A stretch of 64,000 bases of DNA from Aphanothece sp. CMT-3BRIN-NPC111 (GCA_019359765.1 JAHHGU010000025.1:1-64000); one strand, 5' to 3'. Counted from the first letter of the stretch, positions 1 to 8,882 are shown. Numbers and translations: made by a program. The notes: generated from the sequence alone by a model not told the origin.

Positions 1-1
1 A

Positions 2-235
<234 letters not shown>

Positions 236-267
236 TATCCAGCTTGTTTTCCAGGTTGGTTAAACCT

Positions 268-297
268 TACCCCCGCCTATAGGTGGGGGTATTTTTT
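268..297 (+). terminator. Rho-independent terminator of psbD
   Basis: A ten-pair stem (TACCCCCGCC against GGTGGGGGTA, one G-T pair) with a four-base loop is followed by six T residues. It directly follows psbD and supports a monocistronic transcript. Confidence 0.85.
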
Positions 298-619
298 GAT
301 CAAATTGATAGAAAATTGCCAATCAGGTTTTTAGATGTTAGGATGACAGAGGCAAGAGAAAACAGTGGCAGTAATACACAGTTTCTGCTTGTTAGACGGT
401 GAGCTTGATCATCGCTACCTGTAGAGGGTTAAGTGGTGATGCTGCCAATGTAGGCAAATGCTTGTCCTTAAGGGTAGCAGTAAAGCCAAAGCCGTTAGGT
501 GGGGAATCCAATGCAACAGTCATTTGACATAGCAGAAAGTAACCTCAGCCAAGAAAGATAGTAGTAAACGGCTGTTTTTTAGTAAAAAAAACCGTTTAGG
601 GATAAAGGAGGTGATGCTC

Positions 620-691
620 ATGCAAGATAGTAGTATACGCATGGGTCACCTGATTGGAGTTAGCCGGCTGTGTGCCGGGGCTATTCTCTAG
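620..691 (+). CDS. Possible 23-residue peptide inside the structured RNA
   Basis: The ATG at 620 follows AAAGGAGGTGAT (604-615), a 12-base match to the anti-Shine-Dalgarno, with ideal 8-base spacing. The frame encodes 23 residues beginning MQDSSIRMGHLIGV and ends at TAG 689-691. The ribosome site and start codon lie in a hairpin stem, so translation may depend on its opening. Such a long, well-spaced site is unusual in cyanobacteria and is the main reason to believe it. The peptide resembles nothing I know, and the same bases may simply serve RNA structure. Confidence 0.35.
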   Translation: MQDSSIRMGHLIGVSRLCAGAIL

Positions 692-789
692 CAGTCAGCT
701 TCAACTTCTTCGGAGGTTCGTAGTTGATACTGTGAGGCTGGCTCGGAGTTTCTCCCGGCAGCCTGGTTCCAATCAGAAGACCCGCTAGA

Positions 790-856
790 CCGCTCCCACT
801 GAAAGCGTGATGGTTTATAAGCCAAAACGCCGACGGTGGGAGCGGATAGTTTTTTA
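790..856 (+). terminator. Terminator of the structured RNA
   Basis: CCGCTCCCAC (790-799) pairs perfectly with GTGGGAGCGG (836-845), enclosing a smaller GGTT/AGCC hairpin, and is followed by ATAGTTTTTT. This shows that the transcript ends before the porin gene. Confidence 0.8.
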
Positions 857-1059
857 AGCATAATTTTATATAGGCATCGCCTTGGCGAATAAATTAGCTA
901 AAGCATCTAAATCTGCTTCGGGACAGGTAAAGTTGGTTTTTTTTTTTGAAATTAATTAAAAATTATGAATCCAACTTAGGGAATAGAAGATATACTGGCT
1001 GGTGGAGTAAAAATTAAGATGTCATTCTTTCTGAATAAGGTGTGAGGACAAGAGGAAAG

Positions 1060-3090
1060 ATGTCTAAAGTTCTGTGGAAATCTCTGCTCATCAGCCCAGC
1101 AGTTTTGGGTGCAACCCTGGTTCTATCAGGAAATGCGATCGCAGCGGAAAAGCAAGTAGTTTCAGAAGCTATCCAGCCTCAAACTGCACAAGCAACAAAA
1201 ATCAAAGAAGTGACGCTGGCGGCGGTTCCCGAATCCCCAGCAAATAACGCCGTACAGGTTTCAACCTCTGCGGCTGCCCTACAGGAGCAAACAGTAGCAG
1301 TAAAGGCAAGTGAGCCGACGCTAGCTAAGCCAGCGGAAGCATCGTCTCAGTTCAAAATGCCATCTGTAGAGACGCAGGTAGCCCAAGCCAGCCCAGCTGG
1401 TGGTGCGACCGAAGCGGCTCCTGTGGACACCAAAAATCTCCAACAAATCCTGCAATACAGCAACGAAGGGCAGGAGGGAGCGGGTCAAATTACCAACGCT
1501 TCCCAGTTCCGAGACGTGCAACCATCTGACTGGGCTTATGAAGCCTTGGATCGGGTTGTACAACGATATGGCTGTCTGGTGGGATATCCAGATGGTACCT
1601 ATCGCGGTAACCGAGCACTGTCTCGCTACGAATTTGCCGCTGGTTTGAATGCCTGTCTCAGACAAATCGAAAGCTTGATTGCTGCTAACGGAGCAGATGC
1701 CGTTTCCCGAAGAGACTTCGAGGCACTGCAACGGTTAGTTGAAGAGTTTCGGACAGAGTTGGCAACATTAGGCACCCGAGTGGATAACTTGGAAGGTCGC
1801 ACCGCTTTTCTGGAAGCGCGGCAGTTTTCCACCACGACCAAGCTAGCCGGTGAAGCCATATTTGCTTACACTGACTCCATCGGCGACGAGCGCAGCCCTG
1901 GTATTTTGGGCGATCGTGTTCGCTTAGACCTGCGAACCAGCTTCACTGGTCGTGACACTTTGCACACCCGTCTGGCTGCTGGCAACCTGGATAATCCTGT
2001 CAACGATTTCTTCCAGACCGACCGCGGCGTCTTCAACGGCGGTACATTCGAGGGCAACCAGACCTTTAATATCAAACCTGGTGGCATCGGTAGCAACAAC
2101 GACATCCAGCTAGATTGGTTGTCCTATTACTTCCCGTTTGGTAGCTCGAAAGTTTACCTAGCTGCTACGGGCGGTATTCATAGCGACTACGCTCCTACTC
2201 TCAACCCCTACTTTGAAGACTATGATGGCGGTAATGGGGCACTGTCTACTTTTGCTCAAGAAAGCCCAATATATCGCATTGGCGGCGGTGCTGGTGGAGC
2301 AGTCACCCTCGGCGCTGGGCGATTCCCAATCTTGGGACCGACTTCGCTAACCGTTGGTTACCTGGCAGATAATGCCAATGTGCCTTTTCTTAACGATACA
2401 GAGGGTAGGACTGATGGTGGTTTAGTCAATGGAGACTTCGCTGCTTTAGGTCAGCTGAACTTCAACCTCTCCGATCGGGTTGGTGTGGGCTTAACCTACG
2501 TCCGCGGTCGCCATAGTGCCGGTCAGGGTATTTTTGACTTAGGTGGCACTGCTGGTCAACAAGCTGATGATGAAATGCGGGGTCGTAGTTTACCTGTTGT
2601 AGGTACGGCCTTGGCCAACGATCCGTCACGTATACGTGGTATAGGAGCGGGTGGTGGACTTCTGGCGAATAGGGCTTCAGAAGATATGACAACTAACAGC
2701 TACGGCGTAGAAGTTGCTATCCGACCGAGTAACTCTATTTCACTTAGTGGCTTTGCTGCACGCACTTTCGTTGACTTTGATAGTGGACGAGGTGACACTT
2801 GGACCTTTGGAGCTGGGCTTGCCTTACCCAACTTTGGTAAACAAGGTAACCTTTTAGGCATTTTTGGCGGTGCAGAGCCGACTTTAAGAGGTCTGAGGAA
2901 TAATAACGGAAGCTTCGTGAACTTAGGCAATAACCGTGACTACGCCTATCACATCGAAGGTTTTTACAAGTACCAGCTGACTGACAACATCTCAGTTACT
3001 CCGGGCGTCATCTGGCTCCTTAATCCCAACCAAACCGATAGCAATGACGATGCTGTCATTGGTACCCTGAGAACCACTTTTACCTTCTAG
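1060..3090 (+). CDS. SLH-domain OprB-type outer-membrane porin
   Basis: This 676-residue outer-membrane porin belongs to the main cyanobacterial family, implicated in passage of inorganic ions, iron or small solutes. I place the start at ATG 1060, not the upstream GTG 1042, because MSKVLWKSLLISPAVLGATL begins a typical signal peptide ending near AIAAE. A low-complexity Ala/Gln/Val linker follows to about residue 140. An SLH domain (about 145-210, with DVQPSDWAYEAL and GYPDGTYRGNRALSRYEFA) would bind peptidoglycan-linked polymer. A short coiled coil (RRDFEALQRLVEEFRTELAT) leads into the OprB barrel, which ends in the terminal Phe (TLRTTFTF) typical of outer-membrane barrels. It stands alone with its own terminator. 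The substrate cannot be read from sequence. Confidence 0.93.
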   Translation: MSKVLWKSLLISPAVLGATLVLSGNAIAAEKQVVSEAIQPQTAQATKIKEVTLAAVPESPANNAVQVSTSAAALQEQTVAVKASEPTLAKPAEASSQFKMPSVETQVAQASPAGGATEAAPVDTKNLQQILQYSNEGQEGAGQITNASQFRDVQPSDWAYEALDRVVQRYGCLVGYPDGTYRGNRALSRYEFAAGLNACLRQIESLIAANGADAVSRRDFEALQRLVEEFRTELATLGTRVDNLEGRTAFLEARQFSTTTKLAGEAIFAYTDSIGDERSPGILGDRVRLDLRTSFTGRDTLHTRLAAGNLDNPVNDFFQTDRGVFNGGTFEGNQTFNIKPGGIGSNNDIQLDWLSYYFPFGSSKVYLAATGGIHSDYAPTLNPYFEDYDGGNGALSTFAQESPIYRIGGGAGGAVTLGAGRFPILGPTSLTVGYLADNANVPFLNDTEGRTDGGLVNGDFAALGQLNFNLSDRVGVGLTYVRGRHSAGQGIFDLGGTAGQQADDEMRGRSLPVVGTALANDPSRIRGIGAGGGLLANRASEDMTTNSYGVEVAIRPSNSISLSGFAARTFVDFDSGRGDTWTFGAGLALPNFGKQGNLLGIFGGAEPTLRGLRNNNGSFVNLGNNRDYAYHIEGFYKYQLTDNISVTPGVIWLLNPNQTDSNDDAVIGTLRTTFTF

Positions 3091-3204
3091 TTCCACAAAG
3101 TTGGCATCTTCTCCCGCTAACCTTATCCGGTATAGCGGGGGATATCACTACAACTTCTGGAATTGTCTGCCTAGTCTAGGTAGACGGCTAAATATTTTGG
3201 ACAT

Positions 3205-3228
3205 CCCCGCGCTACGTGGGGTTTTTTA
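3205..3228 (+). terminator. Terminator of the porin gene
   Basis: CCCCGCG pairs with CGTGGGG around a three-base loop, followed by six T residues. An earlier inverted repeat (CCCGCTA/TAGCGGG, about 3113-3147) lies between the stop codon and this site. Confidence 0.7.
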
Positions 3229-3380
3229 TTTTATGTGGCATATCCTAATACCAGTAAACACCTGCGAGTAACCGGGGTATACTGTAGAAGATGGTGTGAT
3301 TGATATTTTCTGTCTACGACATCTTTCCCCCTACCAGGGGGATGGAGAAGTGTGGCTGGAGTATTCAGCGGGATTTGAAG

Positions 3381-3818
3381 GTGGAACTTTCTTGCAAGAC
3401 AGAATACGCGGTTCTGGCTCTATTAGAGCTAGCAGCTCACTATAGAGAAGCAGAGCCTTTGCAAATTCGTCAGATTGCGGCTCAACAAAATATCCCTGAC
3501 CGCTATCTGGAGCAGCTGCTGGCAACTTTGAGGCGCGGGGGTTTGGTGAAAAGCCAGCGCGGAGCTAAAGGAGGTTATCTGCTAGCACGGGAACCGTGGG
3601 AAATTACACTTCTAGAAGTAGTCAGCTGCTTGGAAGGCTCAGACTCCAAGCCGTCTACACATGATACGAATCTTAAAACGGTAGAGAGTGCCGTCATTGA
3701 GGAAATCTGGCAGGAAGTACATAAAACTGCTTATAAGGTCTGGCAAGGCTACACGCTGCAAGATTTGTGCGATAAGCGAGATGCTCGGCGTCAGCTGGAC
3801 ATTATGTATTACATCTGA
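3381..3818 (+). CDS. Rrf2-family transcriptional regulator
   Basis: This 145-residue winged-helix regulator belongs to the Rrf2 family (IscR, NsrR, CymR). I prefer GTG 3381, giving VELSCKTEYAVLALLELA, the usual family N-terminus; an in-frame start at 3300 would add 27 unrelated residues. The recognition helix region contains IPDRYLEQLLATLRRGGLVK, followed by the wing QRGAKGGYLLAR. The three spaced cysteines that hold the Fe-S cluster in IscR are absent (only isolated Cys in SCKTEY, SCLEG and DLCDK), so it is more like the cluster-free CymR or cyanobacterial Slr0846 type. It lies about 240 bp upstream of cysK in the same direction. Control of cysteine synthesis, possibly with CysK as partner, is an inference from that position and from Bacillus CymR. 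Confidence 0.9.
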   Translation: MELSCKTEYAVLALLELAAHYREAEPLQIRQIAAQQNIPDRYLEQLLATLRRGGLVKSQRGAKGGYLLAREPWEITLLEVVSCLEGSDSKPSTHDTNLKTVESAVIEEIWQEVHKTAYKVWQGYTLQDLCDKRDARRQLDIMYYI

Positions 3819-3825
3819 GTGAATT

Positions 3826-3905
3826 GACATCCTCCCTGATTAAATCAAAGATTATGGTCGGGGATTCCCAGCATCACTGCTGAGAGTTTCCTAGGCTCAG
3901 ACTGC
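3826..3905. mobile_element. Possible IS200/IS605-type end remnant
   Basis: The stretch begins GACATCCTCCCTGATT and continues with GGGGATTCCCAGC and a GCATCACTGCTGAGAG dyad. It resembles the non-coding right end of IS200/IS605 elements commonly found in cyanobacteria. No transposase frame is present, so at most this is a relic between the Rrf2 gene and cysK. Confidence 0.3.
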
Positions 3906-4058
3906 CGTACCCAACCCTAGCCCTACGGGTATTGAGGTGGCGCTATACCCCCCTCAAACTCCCCCATCTAGGTTTTCTTTCATTAGGATTGCCACGACAA
4001 TCTCAGGCTTTACCTGTCCTGACAATTAAAAACTCAAACAACGAAGCTAAGAACTGTT

Positions 4059-5021
4059 ATGCGAATTGCCCAGAACATCACAGAACTCGTCGGTCGGACG
4101 CCTCTAGTCCAGTTAAACCGCATTCCCCAAGCAGAAGGCTGTTTGGCTCGGATTGTGGTGAAATTAGAGGGCATGAACCCAGCTTCTTCGGTTAAAGACC
4201 GCATCGGTGTCAGCATGATTAATGCCGCCGAGCAAGAGGGGCTGATTAGCCCAGGCAAAACAGTGTTGGTGGAACCGACTTCTGGAAACACTGGCATTGC
4301 TCTAGCGATGGCTGCGGCCGCCAAGGGCTACCGGCTGATCTTGACGATGCCCGAAACTATGAGCATGGAAAGGCGGTCGATGTTGCGAGCCTATGGGGCA
4401 GAACTGGAACTGACACCAGGGATTGAGGGGATGAGTGGCTGCATTCGCAGGGCGCAGGAAATTGTAGATACAACGCCCTATGCCTATATGTTGCAGCAGT
4501 TTCGCAACCCAGCCAACCCGGAGGTTCACAGGGAGACAACAGCAGAGGAAATCTGGGAGGATACTGAAGGGCAGGTGGATATCTTGGTGGCAGGCATTGG
4601 CACAGGAGGTACCATCACTGGTGTGGCTGAAGTCATCAAACCACGCAAGCCCAGTTTTCAGGCGATCGCTGTCGAACCAGCAAGTAGCCCTGTCCTATCG
4701 GGTGGCTCTGCCGGACCGCACAAAATTCAGGGCATCGGCGCCGGTTTTATTCCCCAAGTCCTCAAAGTTGACTTAATTGACGAGGTGATTACCGTTACTG
4801 ATGAGGCAGCGCTTGCCTACGGACGCCGTCTCGCCCGTGAAGAAGGACTACTCTCCGGTATTTCCAGTGGTGCCGCCCTAGCTGCCGCCATTAAAGTAGC
4901 TCAACGTCCTGAAAATGAAGGACGCCTCATTGTCATGATTCAGCCTAGCTTTGGAGAACGCTACCTCAGCACTCCCCTGTTTCAAGACCCAGAGCCACGA
5001 GTAGCAGCCGTCTTGGGGTAG
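4059..5021 (+). CDS. cysK: Cysteine synthase (O-acetylserine sulfhydrylase)
   Basis: This PLP enzyme makes L-cysteine from O-acetylserine and sulfide in the cytoplasm. The 320-residue length is normal. The PLP lysine is K46 in [11 protein letters not shown], the substrate loop is PTSGNTG (73-79), and the glycine-rich phosphate-binding loop is [10 protein letters not shown]. The C-terminal half contains [10 protein letters not shown] and GISSGAA, typical of CysK; CysM would differ in these loops. The start [19 protein letters not shown] matches the family. The J-domain gene starts 15 bp downstream and probably shares its transcript. The Rrf2 gene upstream is a candidate regulator. Confidence 0.96.
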   Translation: MRIAQNITELVGRTPLVQLNRIPQAEGCLARIVVKLEGMNPASSVKDRIGVSMINAAEQEGLISPGKTVLVEPTSGNTGIALAMAAAAKGYRLILTMPETMSMERRSMLRAYGAELELTPGIEGMSGCIRRAQEIVDTTPYAYMLQQFRNPANPEVHRETTAEEIWEDTEGQVDILVAGIGTGGTITGVAEVIKPRKPSFQAIAVEPASSPVLSGGSAGPHKIQGIGAGFIPQVLKVDLIDEVITVTDEAALAYGRRLAREEGLLSGISSGAALAAAIKVAQRPENEGRLIVMIQPSFGERYLSTPLFQDPEPRVAAVLG

Positions 5022-5036
5022 CGATAAATTAGTGGT

Positions 5037-5729
5037 ATGAACGATCCTAACCACTACCACACCCTAAACGTTAGCTCCAAAGCTACATCGACAGAGATTA
5101 AGCAAGCCTACCGGCGTCTGGCTAAGCTGTTTCATCCAGACAGCAAAAGTGAAACCGCTGACCACGAGCAAATCGTCAGGATTAACGTCGCCTACGAAGT
5201 ACTACGCGACCCCCAGCGACGCCGGTTTTATGACCAACAGCTGTACCAACATCCTCAGACAAACCGGCAACAGCGAACAGCTGAGGCCCAAAATTACTAC
5301 AAGCGTCATCGGCAAACAGGGCAAGACGCCGACGAGCAACTACAGCAGTGGCTTCGGCAAGTCTATGTGCCAGTCAATCGCCTAGTGTGGGGCATTCTCA
5401 ATCCCCTGGCTGAACAGTTAGAGGAACTCTCGGCTGACCCTTTTGATGATGAATTGATGGAAGCATTTCAGGCTTACCTAGAAGATTGTCGTCACTACCT
5501 TAACCAAGCTCAGCTGGTTTTTCGTTCCCTGCCCAATCCTTCCGCAGTTGCGGGTGTTGCGGCTCACCTCTACTACTGCCTTAACCAGTTGGGGGATGGA
5601 ATAGAAGAACTAAACTTCTTTACGCTTAATTATGACGATCACTATTTACACACTGGTCAAGAACTTTTTAGAATTGCTGCTGGTCTCAGGCGGGAGGCTC
5701 AAGAGGCGCTGAAAGCTTTTGCTTCATAG
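5037..5729 (+). CDS. J-domain (DnaJ-like) protein
   Basis: This 230-residue protein has an N-terminal J domain (about 5-70) that would stimulate a DnaK-type ATPase. The HPD triad is at residues 33-35 (KLFHPDSKS), preceded by helix II (TEIKQAYRRLAKL) and followed by YEVLRDPQRRRFYD. There is no Gly/Phe linker, zinc-finger or standard C-terminal substrate domain, so it is a type III J protein, not DnaJ itself. The rest (about 85-230) is helical and acidic, with no family I can name. It lies 15 bp after cysK, which suggests co-transcription, and is convergent with the next gene. Confidence 0.9.
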   Translation: MNDPNHYHTLNVSSKATSTEIKQAYRRLAKLFHPDSKSETADHEQIVRINVAYEVLRDPQRRRFYDQQLYQHPQTNRQQRTAEAQNYYKRHRQTGQDADEQLQQWLRQVYVPVNRLVWGILNPLAEQLEELSADPFDDELMEAFQAYLEDCRHYLNQAQLVFRSLPNPSAVAGVAAHLYYCLNQLGDGIEELNFFTLNYDDHYLHTGQELFRIAAGLRREAQEALKAFAS

Positions 5730-5751
5730 CCTTAGATATGTTTTTCTACTA

Positions 5752-6930
5752 CTAAAAGCTGTGCCTAATACCCAGAGCATAATTGTTAGAACCGTCTCTT
5801 GCTCCGTTGAAGAGACCATAAATTCCAGAGCGGTGATTGAGCCGTAGAACAAGACTCCAACTTGGATTTTTAGGAAGTGAAAAAGTCGCTTCAATTAATA
5901 AGTAATTAAGTAAATTAGATTTAGCAAAAAATCCTTCTGGTCTCTCTGCCTCTACTCCGGGAAGTTGAGTCACATAAGATAGACCATCACCTACTGCCAA
6001 GCTTGTGTTAAGAAAGCTATTGCCAGGAAATAACTTATAACGCAGTAGTAAAGCACTTTCTAAAGCTAAATATCCTCGTTCACCCACATGCTGTCGTAAT
6101 TGCCCTATTGCTTCCAAACTGATATTTCTGTTGACTCTTAGTAGCTTTCTACCTCCTTCTATACCAATAAAATATTCATCATTAAAAAATGAATCATAAA
6201 ATTTATTGGTTTTGAATCTCAGTGATTCCCCCAAAGTACTATTAGTTCCTACTCCCCCATAAACAGTCACAAACCATTTATCGTCTTCTGTTGAACTCTG
6301 TTCTTGTTTTACTTCCTGATTGTCATTCTGAGCTAATGGCGTTTCGGTAACTGGCACTTCTAAATCTTTGGCACCCAGAAAATTCAGGGGTCTATTTTGT
6401 GTGATTACCTGAGTTGGTGTCTGAGCTAGGGGAGTTTCTGTAACTGGCACTTCTAAATCTTTGGCACCCAGAAAATTCAGGGGTCTATTTTGTGTGATTA
6501 CCTGAGTTGGTGTCTGAGTTACGGGAGTTTCTGTAACTGGCACTTCTAAATCTTTGGCACTCAGAAAATCCAGGGGTCTATTTTGTGTGATTACCTGAGT
6601 TTCTGTAACTGGCACTTCTAAATCTTTGGCACTCAGAAAATTCAGGGGTCTATTTTGTGTGATTACCTGAGTTTCTGTAACTGGCACTTCTAAATCTTTG
6701 GCACTCAGAAAATTCAGGGGTCTATGGTTGTTACTTTCTTGGATAAACTCTGTTGCCAATACACTTTTATCGCATACTAAACAACCCCAAAAAATAGCAT
6801 AGACAAATTGAATTATTAATTTTCTAAATTTGGAAGCAGACTTATAGCTTGGATCTGATTTGTAGCAGCTCAGGTTTTCAAATACTTCCATAGCCACATA
6901 GCATGATAATTTGGAATCTTCTGTTACCAT
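5752..6930 (-). CDS. Secreted repeat protein with C-terminal outer-membrane-barrel-like domain
   Basis: This 392-residue protein is exported by prediction. A hydrophobic segment (KLIIQFVYAIFWGCLV, about 38-53) ends near SVLATEF; the 35 residues before it are unusual for a signal peptide, so translation may start at an internal Met (14). Residues about 69-201 are five near-identical repeats with core RPLNFLSAKDLEVPVTET. A Gln/Glu linker leads to a C-terminal domain (about 225-392) with alternating beta-strand pattern. It ends in LRLNHRSGIYGLFNG and terminal GIRHSF, which suggests an outer-membrane barrel. The H-x-S motif and following Asn recall PagL-type lipid A deacylases, but that is weak. 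It faces cysK-dnaJ convergently. Function unknown. Confidence 0.7.
   Translation of the reverse strand: MVTEDSKLSCYVAMEVFENLSCYKSDPSYKSASKFRKLIIQFVYAIFWGCLVCDKSVLATEFIQESNNHRPLNFLSAKDLEVPVTETQVITQNRPLNFLSAKDLEVPVTETQVITQNRPLDFLSAKDLEVPVTETPVTQTPTQVITQNRPLNFLGAKDLEVPVTETPLAQTPTQVITQNRPLNFLGAKDLEVPVTETPLAQNDNQEVKQEQSSTEDDKWFVTVYGGVGTNSTLGESLRFKTNKFYDSFFNDEYFIGIEGGRKLLRVNRNISLEAIGQLRQHVGERGYLALESALLLRYKLFPGNSFLNTSLAVGDGLSYVTQLPGVEAERPEGFFAKSNLLNYLLIEATFSLPKNPSWSLVLRLNHRSGIYGLFNGARDGSNNYALGIRHSF
6328..6726 (-). repeat. Five in-frame coding tandem repeats
   Basis: Units of 72, 72, 93, 93 and about 69 bp encode 24, 24, 31, 31 and 23 residues. The longer units gained a seven-residue T/P/Q insert before QVITQ. 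Copies are nearly identical at DNA level, implying recent duplication and likely length variation between strains. Confidence 0.9.
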
Positions 6931-7058
6931 CTTACTTACTCGCTTTCTACTTCGTGATGTTTTTAGAAATTAAACTACAAGACGTCCAATATATGATTAA
7001 TTAGGGCGATCGCAATATTATTACTCAAACAAAATAAACGCATACTATTACATAGTAA

Positions 7059-7102
7059 TCAAGCCCGGTTATATTATTTATAATGATATTCACCGAGCTT
7101 GA
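7059..7102. repeat. Inverted repeat in a 780-bp gene-free region
   Basis: TCAAGCCCGGT and ACCGAGCTTGA form arms around an A+T-rich loop. It lies between divergent genes and has no T-run, so a transcription terminator is unlikely. The rest of 6931-7713 holds the promoters of both genes and no coding frame I trust. Confidence 0.4.
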
Positions 7103-7556
7103 ATTATCTTTTGATAAAGAAGCTCAATATTTTACAATAGCAATTAAATTCACTACTATTGCCAACATTTTCTCCGTGGTTAATATCATGTTTATGTTAT
7201 TTCCATACTTTATATACTAGAAATATTGATTAAACTTCTAACCAATAGAGCAGATAAGTTTCCATCTTCAAGCGATAATCTAGAAGGTAAAGCCAATCTA
7301 TGTAGCGCTTCCGAAATGAAATTATTTGCATTTGCATGGGGATGGTAAACCCAAACAATCAGGGGGGGTTGCTCTTGTCAATTGACTGAAACCCTTACTG
7401 TACGAACAGAGATTTGCCAAGCCAAGATTATCCATTAGTCTTCAAGGGTTTCAGGAAATGTGGTTAATGGCAAGTTCTGAAGGCAGAAGCAATGGGTGCG
7501 AATTTGATAAGTCTATGACGCTGGGAGATTTATTGCACTAGGAGTTTTATCGCTAT

Positions 7557-7602
7557 CCAGTTGACTAATATTGTTACCGGGGTAACGATATTAGTCAACT
7601 GG
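7557..7602. repeat. 46-bp near-perfect palindrome upstream of the PTPS gene
   Basis: The left arm starts CCAGTTGACTAATATTG and the right arm ends ATATTAGTCAACTGG. The arms are about 22 bp, with one G-T position and essentially no loop. It sits 112 bp before the next start codon. It could be an operator for a dimeric regulator, a cruciform or a degenerate mobile element. Confidence 0.75.
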
Positions 7603-7713
7603 GCGTCTGTATATAAATACTGTCATTTTAGCCAGCAGCTATATCTGACGCTAGTAGAAATTCCAGCAAGAATTAGTTTATCCTGGAGAATATGGAAGTT
7701 TACTTAACTTTAC

Positions 7714-8586
7714 ATGAAATGCATCATTAATCGCCGCGCTCAGTTTTCAGCGAGTCACCGATACTGGTTGCCAGAGCTGAGTGAAGCCCAGAACATCCAG
7801 CAATTTGGACATTGTACTCGTCTACACGGACACGGGCATAACTATGTTTTGTTCATTTCTCTTGCTGGTGAGCTGGATGAGTATGGGATGGTGCAGAACT
7901 TGTCTGAGGTCAAGCAGGTTATCAAGCAGGAAGTCACCAGTCAGTTGGACTATTCTTACCTCAACGACGTTTGGTTAGAATTCCAAGAAACTTTGCCTAC
8001 CACCGAAAACATCGCACGGGTAATTTGGCAACGCCTGGCACCTCACTTGCCACTTGTACGGATTCAGCTATTTGAACACCCCGAACTTTGGGCTGACTAT
8101 TTAGGAAACGACATGGAAGCATATCTCACGGTCGGTACCCACTTCAGCGCTGCTCACCGGCTTGCTCTTCCCAACCTCAGTTACGAGGAAAACTGCAATA
8201 TTTACGGCAAATGCGCTCGTCCTAATGGTCACGGGCATAACTACCACTTAGAAGTGACAGTTAAGGGTGAGATTGACTCTCGCACCGGCATGATTGTTGA
8301 TTTAGTGGCCTTAGAGCAGGTGGTGGAAGACTATGTAGTTGAGCCGTTCGATCATACCTTCCTGAACAAGGACATTCCTTACTTTGAACAGGTCGTTCCC
8401 ACCGCAGAAAACATTGCTATCCATATCTCTAACCTCTTGCAGCAGCCTATCTGCGAGCTGGGTGCCGCTCTTTACAAAGTCAAACTGATTGAAAGCCCCA
8501 ACAACTCCTGCGAAGTGTACTGCGATCAACTGGCATCAAACTCAGTAGCTTCACAGCAGAGCGAACCGATTCTGATGTCTTTTTGA
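7714..8586 (+). CDS. Fused double-domain 6-pyruvoyl-tetrahydropterin synthase / QueD-like protein
   Basis: This 290-residue protein contains two PTPS-fold domains in tandem (about 1-130 and 134-270), as in cyanobacterial proteins of the Slr0078 type. Each has a zinc-binding set: FSASHRYW and HGHGHNY (H15, H40, H42) in the first, FSAAHRL and NGHGHNY in the second. Each also has a cysteine before the HGH motif (GHCTRLH, GKCARPN). Single-domain relatives make 6-carboxy-tetrahydropterin for queuosine (QueD) or biopterin precursors. Which product is made here, and whether both sites act, cannot be told from sequence. The two late Glu/His motifs (TTENIA, TAENIA) are both present, arguing that both domains are still under selection. 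Confidence 0.88.
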   Translation: MKCIINRRAQFSASHRYWLPELSEAQNIQQFGHCTRLHGHGHNYVLFISLAGELDEYGMVQNLSEVKQVIKQEVTSQLDYSYLNDVWLEFQETLPTTENIARVIWQRLAPHLPLVRIQLFEHPELWADYLGNDMEAYLTVGTHFSAAHRLALPNLSYEENCNIYGKCARPNGHGHNYHLEVTVKGEIDSRTGMIVDLVALEQVVEDYVVEPFDHTFLNKDIPYFEQVVPTAENIAIHISNLLQQPICELGAALYKVKLIESPNNSCEVYCDQLASNSVASQQSEPILMSF

Positions 8587-8605
8587 ACACAATTCAGAAG
8601 TCAGA

Positions 8606-8680
8606 TTTAGGAGTCTAAATGCACTAAGTGGGGGATTCAAACCTGCCAGTATCTCGCTTTGGACTCCTGAATTATTTTTT
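8606..8680 (+). terminator. Probable terminator of the PTPS gene
   Basis: TTTAGGAGTCTAAA (from 8606) can pair with TTTGGACTCCTGAA (8658-8671), followed by TTATTTTTT. The loop of about 38 bases is large. Confidence 0.5.
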
Positions 8681-8882
8681 GTGCGGGAACTCTAAGACCG
8701 CGAAAGTTAGATTGCGGCTCTTAAGAAGTTGGGACTCGCAGGTAAACCACCTTGCTCACCAGGGACTATGGTTCTTGGACTCAAATTGCCCCTAGGTCCT
8801 ACTAGTTGAGGCTCAAGTGTCTTTCAATTAGCAACTCATGCATTAATTCCGGTACTTCCTACCGTATTGTGCTGAGCGTAAC

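Larger units (their letters stand above)
566..856 (+). ncRNA. Candidate structured RNA or regulated leader with a 23-codon ORF
   Basis: No family was recognised. The structure reads off the sequence in order. A hairpin at 566-597 pairs AAACGG with CCGTTT. A second hairpin at 609-651 pairs AGGTGA (609-614) with TCACCT (646-651) and CATGC with GCATG, burying a perfect extended Shine-Dalgarno and the ATG at 620. A nine-pair helix, CTGATTGGA (650-658) with TCCAATCAG (768-776), closes a junction holding three hairpins near 662-682, 691-732 and 735-763. A strong terminator hairpin at 790-845 runs into T residues. The motif GATAGTAGTA occurs in both of the first two hairpins. The stretch 300-565 upstream shows no gene. 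This could be a riboregulator, a leader-peptide RNA or a trans-acting sRNA. Confidence 0.55.

Noticed and set aside
566..856. Assignment of the structured RNA as tmRNA, cobalamin riboswitch or glutamine riboswitch
   Set aside because: The tmRNA ends, the B12 box and the glutamine core were looked for and are absent.
3932..4195. 87-codon frame running into cysK
   Set aside because: It overlaps cysK in another frame and its N-terminal part lies in a mobile-element-like remnant.
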